A DNA stretch of 7,593 bases from Candidatus Methylomirabilota bacterium (GCA_016180705.1 JACPAU010000191.1:1-7593); one strand, 5' to 3'; counted from the first letter of the stretch, positions 1 through 6,830 are shown. Made by a program: numbers and translations. The notes: generated from the sequence alone by a model not told the origin.

Positions 1-87
1 CATCTGGCATGCGTCTCGCACGCTGTACGCCTGGCGGGTTTTCGCCGCCCGAAAATCGGCCAGAACGGGCCGGTGGGGGGAGAAGAA

Positions 88-738
88 GTGGAAAGGAAAA
101 TGGACGGGCCGCGCTGGCGCCCCTGGCCGCTCAATGAGGCCAACGGAATCCCGGATCGCCCGGGCATCCTGGTCCTGGCCGACCGGGCGCACCGCGTCCT
201 CTACATCGCTGGGACCCGGGACCTGCGGGCGACGCTCGGGCCGGATGGGACCCGAGGGAGAACTGCCCTGGCGCACGACCAGCGCCTGCCGCGCGGGGTC
301 CGGGATGCCGCGACCTTGGTCCACTGGGAGGAAACGCCGGATCCGGACGCGCGCCGCGGGAGCCTCGTGGAGGCCTATGCGGCCGCCAACGGGGGGTCGT
401 ACCCCCCCTTCAACCGGCGGCATCGCCGGTACGCGGCCCGCTACCCGACGGTTTGCGGGGTCTCCAAGGGCTCCTCGGTCGTCCAGCTCCAGGGGGAGAG
501 CGTGGATGTCAGCGAGGGGGGCCTGGGGGTTCTCCTGGCAGGGCCGATCCCGACACAGACGCCGGTCACCGTCCAGATCCACCTGCCGACTGGGACCATC
601 GAGGCCCTCGGCATCGTCCTCTGGTCATCCCCGCAGGGGAGGCGGACCCGCTTCGGCATCGAACTGTACAGCCCGCTGGGCCTCGGCGGCCGCGTCCGCT
701 GGGCCCGGCACCTGGAAAGCCTCGCCGCCTGCGCCTGA
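88..738 (+). CDS. PilZ-domain protein with GIY-YIG-like N-terminal domain
   Basis: Predicted cytoplasmic c-di-GMP-responsive protein of 216 aa. The C-terminal half is a PilZ domain: R114-YAA-R118 gives the RxxxR motif, and D140-V-S142-E-G-G145 gives DxSxxG, the two c-di-GMP contact motifs of the family. A typical PilZ ending with FGIEL (about 189-193) follows. The N-terminal part (about 20-110) resembles a GIY-YIG fold: GIL at 26-28, LYIA at 38-41 followed by an RDLRATL helix, E95 in a SLVEAY helix and PPFN ending at N109, matching the order of GIY, YIG, Arg, Glu and Asn in that family. The first Tyr and second Gly are replaced, so nuclease activity is doubtful. The start is GTG 88 because GGAG at 79-82 lies 5 bases upstream; GTG 73 and ATG 100 are in frame alternatives. 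The output partner is unknown. The PilZ call is firm; the N-terminal call is inference. Confidence 0.82.
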   Translation: MERKMDGPRWRPWPLNEANGIPDRPGILVLADRAHRVLYIAGTRDLRATLGPDGTRGRTALAHDQRLPRGVRDAATLVHWEETPDPDARRGSLVEAYAAANGGSYPPFNRRHRRYAARYPTVCGVSKGSSVVQLQGESVDVSEGGLGVLLAGPIPTQTPVTVQIHLPTGTIEALGIVLWSSPQGRRTRFGIELYSPLGLGGRVRWARHLESLAACA

Positions 739-764
739 AGCCCGCCTGCCGTGCCCCGCTGCCG

Positions 765-793
765 TTGCGGGGGCCTGCCCGGTGTGCTAGAGT
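765..793 (+). promoter_or_regulatory. sigma-70-type promoter of tadA
   Basis: A -35 box TTGCGG (765-770), a 17-base spacer and a -10 box TAGAGT (788-793) are present. The -10 is preceded by TGC, which gives an extended -10 element. The expected transcription start near 800 leaves about 25 bases of leader before the tadA GTG. The site lies in the gap between the PilZ gene and tadA, so tadA can be transcribed independently of the PilZ gene. Confidence 0.6.
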
Positions 794-825
794 TCCCCTG
801 TTTTTCGCTCGCGGAGGCGCCGGCC

Positions 826-1293
826 GTGCGCGCTGAAGCCGACGACCGGTTCATGCAGCTCGCGCTGGAGGAGGCGCGCCTCGCGGCCGCGGCCGGCGAA
901 GTCCCCGTCGGCGCCGTCCTAGCGCTGGAGGGGGAGGTCCTGGCCCGGGCCCACAACGCCTCCATCGCCCTGGCCGACCCGACCGCCCACGCGGAGGTCC
1001 TGGCCCTGCGGGAGGCGGCGGCCAAGATCGGCAACTACCGGCTGTCCGGGACCGCTCTCTACGTGACCCTCGAGCCCTGCGCCATGTGCGCCGGGGCGCT
1101 GCTCCAGGCGCGCGTCGCTCGCCTCATCTACGGCGCCCCGGACCCGAAGGCGGGCGCCGTGGTCTCGTTCCTCCGGCTGCTGGAGACGCCGGGCCTGACC
1201 CACCGGGTGGCGGTCACGGCCGGGGTGCGGGCGGAGGAGGGAAGTGCACTCCTCCGCGATTTTTTTCAGGCGCGCCGGGCCGCCCCCGGGTAG
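826..1293 (+). CDS. tadA: tRNA-specific adenosine deaminase TadA
   Basis: Converts A34 of tRNA-Arg(ACG) to inosine so that one tRNA reads CGU, CGC and CGA; a cytoplasmic zinc enzyme. The 155-aa product carries the complete cytidine/deoxycytidylate deaminase signature: H55-A-E57 (zinc ligand and proton shuttle) in an ADPTAHAEVLAL context, and P84-C85-A-M-C88 supplying the other two zinc ligands. N44 in AHNAS corresponds to the substrate-contacting Asn of TadA. Length matches the family. The start is GTG 826: GGAGG at 813-817 sits 8 bases upstream, and the homologous region begins just after it. An in-frame upstream start at 751 would add 25 residues unlike TadA and would place the promoter inside the gene. 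The stop codon TAG at 1291 is also the first three bases of the -10 box of the following tRNA-Ser gene. Confidence 0.95.
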   Translation: MRAEADDRFMQLALEEARLAAAAGEVPVGAVLALEGEVLARAHNASIALADPTAHAEVLALREAAAKIGNYRLSGTALYVTLEPCAMCAGALLQARVARLIYGAPDPKAGAVVSFLRLLETPGLTHRVAVTAGVRAEEGSALLRDFFQARRAAPG

Positions 1294-1296
1294 AAT
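1291..1296 (+). promoter_or_regulatory. -10 box of the tRNA-Ser genes, overlapping the tadA stop
   Basis: TAGAAT, identical to the -10 box in front of tRNA-Asn in this window, lies 8 bases before the mature 5' end of tRNA-Ser(CGA). No good -35 box is present at 16-18 bases upstream, so the strength of this promoter is uncertain. The tRNAs could also be read through from tadA. Confidence 0.4.
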
Positions 1297-1303
1297 GAGC
1301 CCC

Positions 1304-1397
1304 GGAGGGGTGGCCGAGCGGTTGAAGGCGATCGACTCGAAATCGATTAGGGGGGCTCAAACCTCCCTCGGGGGTTCAAATCCCTCCCCCTCCGCCA
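1304..1397 (+). tRNA. tRNA-Ser (anticodon CGA)
   Basis: A class II tRNA with a long variable arm, 94 bases including an encoded CCA (1395-1397). The acceptor stem GGAGGGG (1304-1310) pairs perfectly with CCCCTCC (1387-1393), with discriminator G1394. The anticodon stem ATCGA/TCGAT encloses loop CTCGAAA, giving anticodon CGA, which reads UCG. The long variable arm and the T-loop TTCAAAT support serine identity. Confidence 0.96.
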
Positions 1398-1448
1398 CCG
1401 GGCCCGCCGCGGCCCGGCTGGCCGGCACCCGAGCCCGAGCGCACGCGC

Positions 1449-1538
1449 GGAGAGGTGTCCGAGTGGACGAAGGAGCACGCCTGGAGAGCGTGTATGGGGG
1501 TAACCCCATCCCGGGTTCGAATCCCGGCCTCTCCGCCA
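1449..1538 (+). tRNA. tRNA-Ser (anticodon GGA)
   Basis: A second class II serine tRNA, 90 bases with CCA encoded (1536-1538). The acceptor stem GGAGAGG (1449-1455) pairs with CCTCTCC (1528-1534), with discriminator G1535. The anticodon stem CACGC/GCGTG encloses loop CTGGAGA, giving anticodon GGA for UCC/UCU. The variable arm TATGGGGGTAACCCCAT is a strong hairpin, and the T arm CCGGG-TTCGAAT-CCCGG is canonical. It lies 51 bases after the first tRNA-Ser with no separate promoter evident, so the two are probably cotranscribed. Confidence 0.96.
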
Positions 1539-1572
1539 CACGTCGCCTGCCGCGCGCCCGCTGAGGAATCCC

Positions 1573-2091
1573 GTGGCCCTCTCCCTCGCCGATCTCAAGA
1601 CGCTCTACGCCTTCAACGCCTGGGCGCGGGGGCGGATGCTGGAGGCCGTCGCGGCCCTCGACGAGGCGGCGTATCGGCGGGACCTCGGGAACAGCTTCGG
1701 CTCGGTCCACGGCACGGTGGTCCACATCCTGGGCGCCGAGGAGATCTGGTTGAAGCGATGGCACGGGGAGTCGCCGCCCGCGCTCGTCTCGCCCGACGCC
1801 TTTGCCTCCCTGGGGGACGTCCGGCGACGCTGGGAGGCGCTGGAGGGCGAGCTCACGCGCTTCCTGGGCGGGCTGACGGAGGACGCCGTCCTGCGCGTGT
1901 TCCACTACCGGGATACCCGGGGCAAGGCCTACGCCACACCCCTCTGGCAGATGATGCAGCACGTGGTCAACCATTCGAGTTACCACCGGGGCCAGGTCAC
2001 GACGCTGCTCCGGCAGCTCGGGGCAAAGCCGGTGGCGACCGACTTGATCGCCTACTACCGCCAGCAGGCGGGACAGGACAAGCCGTCCTGA
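1573..2091 (+). CDS. DinB-family metal-binding protein
   Basis: A 172-aa member of the DinB/YfiT-like four-helix-bundle superfamily, which includes damage-inducible DinB of Bacillus (not DNA polymerase IV) and thiol-dependent transferases such as bacillithiol S-transferases and mycothiol-dependent isomerases. The metal-binding triad is visible: H51 in VVHILGAEEIWL, and H134 and H138 in NHSSYHRGQ. The N-terminal helix (LKTLYAFNAWARGRML) and spacing are typical, and length is normal. The start is GTG 1573 with GAGGA at 1563-1567. The true substrate is not deducible. It interrupts the usual tRNA-Ser to ffs spacing and may simply be transcribed by read-through from the tRNA promoter. Its TGA stop overlaps the putative -35 box of the SRP RNA promoter. 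Confidence 0.88.
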   Translation: MALSLADLKTLYAFNAWARGRMLEAVAALDEAAYRRDLGNSFGSVHGTVVHILGAEEIWLKRWHGESPPALVSPDAFASLGDVRRRWEALEGELTRFLGGLTEDAVLRVFHYRDTRGKAYATPLWQMMQHVVNHSSYHRGQVTTLLRQLGAKPVATDLIAYYRQQAGQDKPS

Positions 2092-2117
2092 CGAGATGCC
2101 GTTGGCCGTGCTAGATG
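2088..2117 (+). promoter_or_regulatory. putative promoter of the SRP RNA gene
   Basis: CTGACG (2088-2093) lies 18 bases before TAGATG (2112-2117). TG at 2109-2110 forms an extended -10 (TGCTAGATG), very like TGCTAGAGT in front of tadA. The -10 abuts the predicted 5' end of the RNA, so either the RNA starts slightly downstream of 2117 or this sequence is partly part of the RNA. Confidence 0.4.
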
Positions 2118-2331
2118 GGGAGGTAGCGGTGCCCTGTACCCGCAATCCGCTATAGCGGGGTCGAATTCCTGCCCGAGGTCGCGCATCCCGTGATCTCGTC
2201 CGGCGGGCCGGGGCGTTGAGGGTCGGGTCCCGCGCAGGGCGGGTCCACCAACCCCGCCAGGTCCGGAAGGAAGCAACGGTACGTGGTCCCCCGCCGGTGC
2301 CGCGGGGACCCCCGGCCGGAGCTGCCGACCC
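2117..2331 (+). ncRNA. ffs: signal recognition particle RNA, large form
   Basis: RNA scaffold of the SRP, which binds Ffh and targets nascent membrane and exported proteins to FtsY. The S-domain apex is conserved: CAGGTCCGGAAGGAAGCA at 2258-2275 with its GGAA tetraloop (2265-2268) and the Ffh-binding internal loops. A long helix encloses it: GGCGGG (2238-2243) pairs with CCCGCC (2290-2295), GGTCCCGCG (2226-2234) with CGCGGGGACC (2301-2310, one bulge), and the terminal GGTAGC (2122-2127) with GCTGCC (2321-2326). The 5' part, GGTGCCCTGTACCC followed by a CCCGC/GCGGG hairpin, resembles the Alu domain of long SRP RNAs. At about 215 bases it is twice the 4.5S RNA of gammaproteobacteria. Ends are set by the closing helix and are approximate. 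Position directly upstream of dnaX is common. Confidence 0.88.
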
Positions 2332-2392
2332 GCCGGGCCGTTCGCGTGATCCGATCGACGGCAGGTGCACGGCCAGCCCTTTCCCGACACCC

Positions 2393-4068
2393 ATGTCCTA
2401 CCAGGTCCTTGCCCGTCGCTGGCGCCCCCAGACCTTTGACGAGGTCGTGGGACAGGAGCCGGTCACCCGGACGCTCCGTCAACTGCGAGACCCGCCCGGG
2501 CCCGGATCCCTGCAACGCGTGCCCCACCTGCCGCGAGATCGCCCTCGGGACATCGGTGGACAGCATCGAGATCGACGCGGCGACCCACACGGGGGTGGAC
2601 CACATCCGGTCCCTCCAGGAGCAGTTGGCCTACCATCCGCTCCGGGGGAAATCCAAGGTTTACATCGTGGACGAGGTCCACATGCTCTCCGCCGGTGCCT
2701 TCAACGCCCTCCTGAAGACGCTGGAGGAGCCGCCGCCCAAGGTGGTCTTCATCCTGGCCACCACGGAGCCCCACAAGGTCCCGGCCAGCGCGTCTCGGCG
2801 AGATCGCCGGGGCGGAGGGGGTCCGGCTCGACGAGGACGCTCTCGCCCTGCTCGCGCGCGCCGCGGACGGGAGCCTGCGGGACGGGCAGAGCCTCCTCGA
2901 CCAGGTCATCGCCTACTGTGGGACCGAGGTGGGCGGCCAGGCAGTCGCGGAACTCCTCGGCCTCGTGGCCTCGGACGCGCTCTTCACGGCGGCCGCGGCC
3001 GTCGGGGAGGGGGCGGCCGGGCGCCTGCTGGAGCTGGCGGACGAACTGTCGAGCCGCGGGAGCGACCTGCGCCTCTTCGCGGGGGAACTGCTCGGGCACC
3101 TGCGCAACCTGCTGGTCGTGAAGGTGACGGCCAAGGCCCGGCAGCTCCTGGGCCTGGCCCCGGCCGACTTCGAGCGGACGGCGGCGCAGGCCGAGGCCTT
3201 CACCGTCCCGCGCCTCGAGGTGCTCCTGCACCTGCTCGGCCAGGCGGAGCAGGAGATGCGTCGGAGCGGCTACCCGCGCTTCGTCCTGGAGGCGGCGATG
3301 GTCCGGATGGCGGAGACGGCGGCGGCGCCGGCCCTCGACGACCTGATCCGGCGGCTCGCCGAGCTCGAGGGCCGCCTCGGAGGCGGAGGCCTGGCCCCCC
3401 CGGCCCCGGCTCCACAGCCCACGCTCTTCCGGGAGACGCCGCGGCCGCCGACGCCGCCGCGCCCGGGCCCGCCGGCCGGCCCGTCCCAGATGTCCCCGCC
3501 CGCCGGGGAGCGCCCGGTTCCGCCGCCCGCGGCGGGCCCTGTGCCGCCTCCGCTGCGCCCGCCCCGGCTGGAGGGAGGCGCGCCTCCGCCCCCCGGTGTC
3601 GGAGGTCCGCCCCGGGGCACCGCGGCGCCTCCTCCGGCCGCCGCCGACCTCAGCGCTGCGTGGGAGGGTGTGAAGCGCCGCGTGGAGCGCCAGAAGCGGC
3701 TGGTCACGCTCCTCGAGGAGGTCCAGGAGGTCCGCCTCGAGGGAGAGACCCTCATCCTCGTCTTCCCCAATGGAAACACGTTCTCCCGGATGACCCTGGA
3801 GGAGCCGGAGAACAAGCAGGCCGTGGGCGCCGCGGCCGCCGACGTCTTCGGCCGGCGGCTCGCCATCGAGTACCGGTTCCTGGCCCAGCCGGCGCGCCCG
3901 GCCGTCGCCGAGGCCCCCGCGCCTCCCGCGGAGGCGGCCGCGCCGGCCGCGCCGGAACCGCCGGTGCCCGCGGAGCCGGCGGAGCATCCGCTCGTGCAGG
4001 AGGCCCTCCGCCTCTTCGGCGGGCGCCTCCTTCCCCCCGGCCGCCGCGGCGGCGCCGTTCCGTTCTAG
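2393..4068 (+). pseudogene. dnaX: DNA polymerase III subunit gamma/tau, broken by two deletions
   Basis: Clamp-loader ATPase subunit. The reading frame changes twice. Segment 1 (from ATG 2393) reads [20 protein letters not shown] and on to TLR near 2480. Segment 2, in the next frame from about 2481, reads [17 protein letters not shown] (zinc motif C-x8-C-x2-C-x2-C), then [10 protein letters not shown] (Walker B) and [11 protein letters not shown] up to HKVPA near 2786. Segment 3, in a third frame from about 2788, reads [16 protein letters not shown], then [12 protein letters not shown], the domain III helices, a long Pro/Ala linker (about 3390-3650) and a tau-like C-terminus ending at TAG 4066-4068. 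By comparison with the family, about 95 bases are missing at the first junction (the Walker A loop GxxGxGKT) and about 65 at the second (TILSRCQ-type finger). No clear Shine-Dalgarno precedes the ATG. Since dnaX is essential, this is either an assembly error or a decayed copy. Confidence 0.85.
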
Positions 4069-4086
4069 TCTAGCGTGGAGCGCGGC

Positions 4087-4398
4087 ATGAAGGACTTCGG
4101 CAACATTCTCAAGCAGGCCCAGAAGATGAAGGCCGAAATGGAGCGCCTCCAGGGGGAGGCGGCGAGCAAGCGCGTCGAGGGGACGGCCGGCGGCGGCATG
4201 GTGACGGTGACGGCCGACGGGCGCGGCGAGATCGTGGCCGTGAAGATCGACCCCGAAGTGGCCGCCGCGAACGACCGGGAGATGCTCCAGGACCTCATCG
4301 TCGCCGCCACCAACGAGGCGCTGCGGAGGGCCCGGGAATTGATGAACGCCGAGATGGCGAAGCTCGCCGGCGGGATGGGCCTCCCCGGCCTCTTCTGA
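4087..4398 (+). CDS. ybaB: YbaB/EbfC-family nucleoid-associated protein
   Basis: A 103-aa DNA-binding protein that forms tweezer-like dimers on the nucleoid. The sequence shows the family pattern: an N-terminal amphipathic helix (MKDFGNILKQAQKMKAEMER), a glycine-rich turn with GGGMVTVTADGRGEIVAVKIDPE, a DLIVAATNEALRRARE helix and a Gly/Leu-rich C-terminal tail. Length is normal. ATG 4087 is chosen because GGAG at 4077-4080 stands 6 bases upstream; GTG 4075 is in frame but would overlap that site. It begins 18 bases after the dnaX stop and ends 10 bases before recR, so the three are an operon in the usual dnaX-ybaB-recR order. Confidence 0.95.
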   Translation: MKDFGNILKQAQKMKAEMERLQGEAASKRVEGTAGGGMVTVTADGRGEIVAVKIDPEVAAANDREMLQDLIVAATNEALRRARELMNAEMAKLAGGMGLPGLF

Positions 4399-4408
4399 GC
4401 GGGGACTC

Positions 4409-5011
4409 GTGGCGAAGTACGCCCCCACCCTCATCCGCCTGGTGGATGCCCTCATGCGGCTGCCCGGCGTGGGCGCCAAGACGGCCCAGCGGCTCGCCTT
4501 CTATCTCCTCAAGGCCCCGAAGGAAGAAGCCGCGGCCCTCGCCGAGGCCATCGTGGACCTGAAGGAGAAGACCCGCCTCTGCGAGATTTGCTTCAACGTG
4601 GCGGAGGAGCCCCGCTGTCCCATCTGCCAGGACGGCAGCCGGACCCGCGGCGTCCTCTGCGTCGTGGAGGAGGCCAACGACCTGATGGCGATCGAGCGGA
4701 CCGGGGAGTTCAAGGGCGTCTACCACGTCCTGCAGGGCTCGCTCTCACCGCTCGAAGGGCGCGGCCCGGATGACATCCTGGCCAAGGAACTCGTCCAGCG
4801 CCTGAGGGAGGGGGAGGTGCAGGAGGTCATCCTGGCCACCAACCCCAACGTGGAGGGGGAGGCCACGGCGCTGTATTTGCAGCGGCTCATCCGGCCGCTC
4901 GGCGTGCGCGTGACCCGGATCGCGCACGGGCTTCCCGTGGGCGGCGACATCGAGTACGCCGACGAAGTCACGCTCGCGCGGGCGCTTTCCGGGCGGCGGG
5001 ATGTGGGGTAG
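4409..5011 (+). CDS. recR: recombination mediator RecR
   Basis: A 200-aa component of the RecFOR pathway that helps load RecA at single-stranded gaps and forms ring-shaped tetramers. Domains in order: helix-hairpin-helix LPGVGAKTAQRLAF (18-31), C4 zinc finger C58-x2-C61-x8-C70-x2-C73, Toprim domain starting with GVLCVVEEANDLMAIE (81-96, acidic E87/E88) and continuing through ATNPNVEGEATALYL (143-157), and the C-terminal GLPVGGDIEYADEVTL (174-189) Walker-B-like region. All hallmark motifs are present and length is typical. The start is GTG 4409, preceded only by a weak GGGGA. It is the last gene of the dnaX-ybaB-recR group. Confidence 0.97.
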   Translation: MAKYAPTLIRLVDALMRLPGVGAKTAQRLAFYLLKAPKEEAAALAEAIVDLKEKTRLCEICFNVAEEPRCPICQDGSRTRGVLCVVEEANDLMAIERTGEFKGVYHVLQGSLSPLEGRGPDDILAKELVQRLREGEVQEVILATNPNVEGEATALYLQRLIRPLGVRVTRIAHGLPVGGDIEYADEVTLARALSGRRDVG

Positions 5012-5072
5012 GGCGCCGGAACGGCTCTTGCACTTTCAGGAGAGGCCAGGAAAGCCGGGGGGACCCAAGGTC

Positions 5073-5101
5073 TTGTAAGCCCTTATCCCCTGTGATATAC
5101 A
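5073..5101 (+). promoter_or_regulatory. promoter of mglBA
   Basis: TTGTAA (5073-5078) and TATACA (5096-5101) are separated by 17 bases, and TG at 5093-5094 gives an extended -10. It lies in the 162-base gap between recR and mglB, in the most AT-rich stretch there, and predicts a leader of about 65 bases. This separates mglBA from the dnaX-recR transcription unit. Confidence 0.55.
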
Positions 5102-5173
5102 GGCTTCGGCCCGGGCCCGCCGGAGGAATGGTGTAGGGTTGCCGGCCGGTCGTTGGCGGGGCAGGGAGGGAGC

Positions 5174-5683
5174 GTGCCGCCGGGCGGATCGAACCTCATC
5201 ATCCTCGATGAGGACTTCAAGCGGATCAACGCCAGCCTCACGCGCCTGAACCAGGAGGCGCGCGGCAAGGCGGTCTTCCTCATCGACAAGAACGGCCAGC
5301 TCATCGCCTCCCAGGGGGAGACGGCCGGCCTCGACACGACCTCGCTCGCCTCCCTCACCGCCGGCAACATCGCGGCCACCGGCGGCCTCGCCCAGATCCT
5401 CGGAGAGAAGGAGTTCTCCGTCCTCTTCCACGAGGGCGAACGGGACCACCTGCACATCTCCATCGTCGCCCAGCGCGTCATCCTGGTCGTGATCTTCGAC
5501 AACCGGTCCTCCCTGGGCCTGGTCCGCCTGCGGGTGAAGAAGGCCTCGGAGGACCTCACCCGCATTTTCGCCGACATCCTGAAGAAGCTGGAGCGGGAGG
5601 CCGGGAAGGCCCGGGCGCTCTTCACCACCCAGTTCGCCGAGATCACGGACGAGGATATCGACAACCTGTTCGCCAAGGGCTAG
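5174..5683 (+). CDS. mglB: MglB, roadblock/LC7 GTPase-activating protein
   Basis: A 169-aa roadblock-fold protein. In Myxococcus, MglB homodimers act as GAP for MglA and mark the lagging cell pole. The family core is clear: [18 protein letters not shown] helix, [13 protein letters not shown] strand pair, then [19 protein letters not shown] (about 54-72), followed by [25 protein letters not shown] and the [16 protein letters not shown] helix. The tail ends [14 protein letters not shown], nearly the same as the EISDDDIDNLF end of Myxococcus MglB. The start is GTG 5174 with AGGGAGGGAG immediately before it; TTG 5153 in frame is less likely. mglA begins 8 bases after the stop, so the pair is translated from one message. 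Confidence 0.93.
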   Translation: MPPGGSNLIILDEDFKRINASLTRLNQEARGKAVFLIDKNGQLIASQGETAGLDTTSLASLTAGNIAATGGLAQILGEKEFSVLFHEGERDHLHISIVAQRVILVVIFDNRSSLGLVRLRVKKASEDLTRIFADILKKLEREAGKARALFTTQFAEITDEDIDNLFAKG

Positions 5684-5691
5684 GCGGGCCG

Positions 5692-6279
5692 ATGTCCTTC
5701 ATCAACTACTCGGCGCGGGAAATCAACTGCAAGATCGTGTACTACGGCCCGGGCCTCTGTGGGAAGACGACGAACCTCCAGCACATCTACAAGAAGGTAG
5801 ACCCGGCGGCGAAGGGGAAGCTGATCTCGCTCGCTACGGAGACGGAGCGGACCCTCTTCTTCGACTTCATGCCGCTGCACCTGGGGGAGATCCGCGGCTT
5901 CAAGGTCCGCCTGCACCTCTACACGGTGCCCGGGCAGGTCTTCTACGACGCGAGCCGCAAACTGATCCTCAAGGGCGCGGACGGGATCGTCTTCGTGGCG
6001 GACTCGCAGCTCGAGCGGATGGAGTCCAACATCGAGAGCCTCCAGAACCTGGAGCAGAACCTGGGGGAACAGGGGCTCTCGCTGGAGAAGCTCCCGTTCG
6101 TCCTCCAGTACAACAAGCGGGACCTTCCCAACGTGGTGAGCGTGGAAGACCTGCAGCGCGCCCTCAACTCCCGCACCGTCCCCTGGTACGAGGCGACGGC
6201 CACCACCGGGGTGGGCGTCTTCGAGACCCTGAAGGCCATCGCCAAGCTGGTCCTGCAGGAACTGAAGAAGAAGGAATAA
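5692..6279 (+). CDS. mglA: MglA, Ras-like polarity GTPase
   Basis: A 195-aa small GTPase that sets the front-rear polarity of motility and type IV pilus systems. Walker A is G19-PGLCG-K25-T26. Switch I contains [11 protein letters not shown] (51-61), with R53 corresponding to the intrinsic arginine finger. The switch II motif is T78-V-P-G-Q82, where Thr replaces the usual Ras Asp, a known mark of the MglA family. N141-K-R-D144 is the guanine-specificity motif. The opening [19 protein letters not shown] is almost the Myxococcus sequence, and length is identical to it. This is a complete, apparently active protein. It lies directly downstream of its GAP mglB and is followed by a convergent gene on the other strand with no recognisable terminator between. 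Confidence 0.96.
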   Translation: MSFINYSAREINCKIVYYGPGLCGKTTNLQHIYKKVDPAAKGKLISLATETERTLFFDFMPLHLGEIRGFKVRLHLYTVPGQVFYDASRKLILKGADGIVFVADSQLERMESNIESLQNLEQNLGEQGLSLEKLPFVLQYNKRDLPNVVSVEDLQRALNSRTVPWYEATATTGVGVFETLKAIAKLVLQELKKKE

Positions 6280-6360
6280 GCGCCCCGGCCTTCCCCCCGG
6301 CTCTCCCCTCCCGCTCGTGTTGCCTGCCACCGCCATGCTCCCGTACTGCGCAACCCGCGT

Positions 6361-6759
6361 TCACGGCCCCGTCGTGCCGTCCGCCTCGCCGCCGGCGCGG
6401 CCGCTGGCGGCCCGGAGGGCGGACCGGTGCGCGTCCAGGTGCGCCCGGGCGGCCGCGGCGGCAGCCGGGTCACGCCACTTCACCTGGTGCCAGCGCGCGA
6501 GGGCGCTCCTGAGATGCGGCGGGTCGAGGGCGCCGGTGTGGTCGTGGTGCGGGAGGTGGCGGAGGCGTCTGCCCCCCGGGGCGGTCTCGATGGCTGCGAA
6601 GGCGTCGTCCGGAAGGGCGCGGATGTAGGCCGAGGGCCACTCGGCGGCACGCGCCTGGTGGGGAAGAAGCGCGGTGGCCGCGAGCAGGACAAGCATGTTG
6701 GTCGAGACCGCAGTGAAACAGGGAAGCGTGCGACGTTTCGGGCCGAAACGGGTGTCCAT
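6361..6759 (-). CDS. small predicted exported protein, unknown function
   Basis: A 132-aa protein with an N-terminal signal peptide: basic RFGPKRR, hydrophobic NMLVLLAATALLP and an ARA-A cleavage motif just before EWPSAYIRALPDD. The mature part reads FAAIETAPGGRRLRHLPHH, then a HTGALDPPHLRSALARWHQ segment, and an Ala-rich helix with AARAHLDAHR. This LPhhD...dpphLRsALaR pattern resembles a short domain I associate with DUF6582-like phage or host proteins, but the assignment is unverified. The start is ATG 6759 because GGAGG (6767-6771 on this strand) is 7 bases upstream; an in-frame ATG at 6783 would put the Shine-Dalgarno inside the gene. It converges on mglA and diverges from tRNA-Asn. No function is assigned. 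Confidence 0.68.
   Translation of the reverse strand: MDTRFGPKRRTLPCFTAVSTNMLVLLAATALLPHQARAAEWPSAYIRALPDDAFAAIETAPGGRRLRHLPHHDHTGALDPPHLRSALARWHQVKWRDPAAAAAARAHLDAHRSALRAASGRAGGEADGTTGP
6734..6750. repeat. 17-base perfect inverted repeat near the start of the exported-protein gene
   Basis: CGTTTCGG and CCGAAACG are separated by a single G. The palindrome lies 9 bases inside the minus-strand coding region, within codons 4 to 9. The near-absent spacer makes it look like a dimeric protein binding site more than an RNA hairpin, but chance in coding DNA is possible. Confidence 0.4.
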
Positions 6760-6830
6760 AGCGTGGCCTCCGGTGAACGGCATTGGGTGCGCTCTGCTTG
6801 CTTTCCCCGTGCCACCGCCGGCCCGTCGCG

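Noticed and set aside
441..1034. Minus-strand frame of 197 aa across the PilZ and tadA genes.
   Set aside because: Overlaps two well-supported genes and a promoter; Ser/Arg/Ala-rich shadow.
2480..2790. Programmed ribosomal frameshifting in dnaX, as known in E. coli.
   Set aside because: No A-rich slippery site is present, and whole conserved segments are missing at both junctions, which slippage cannot explain.
2283..4073. A 596-aa open frame covering the SRP RNA end and dnaX.
   Set aside because: Only the stretch of about 2481-2786 makes DnaX sense; the rest is Gly/Arg/Pro-rich out-of-frame translation of high-GC DNA.
2749..4479. A 576-aa open frame on the minus strand.
   Set aside because: Antisense shadow of dnaX and ybaB; low-complexity Arg/Leu/Gly composition and no motifs.
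5121..5136. GGAGGA-ATG-GTG-TAG, a two-codon minimal ORF in the mglB leader.
   Set aside because: The Shine-Dalgarno is only one or two bases from the ATG, too close to work; probably chance.
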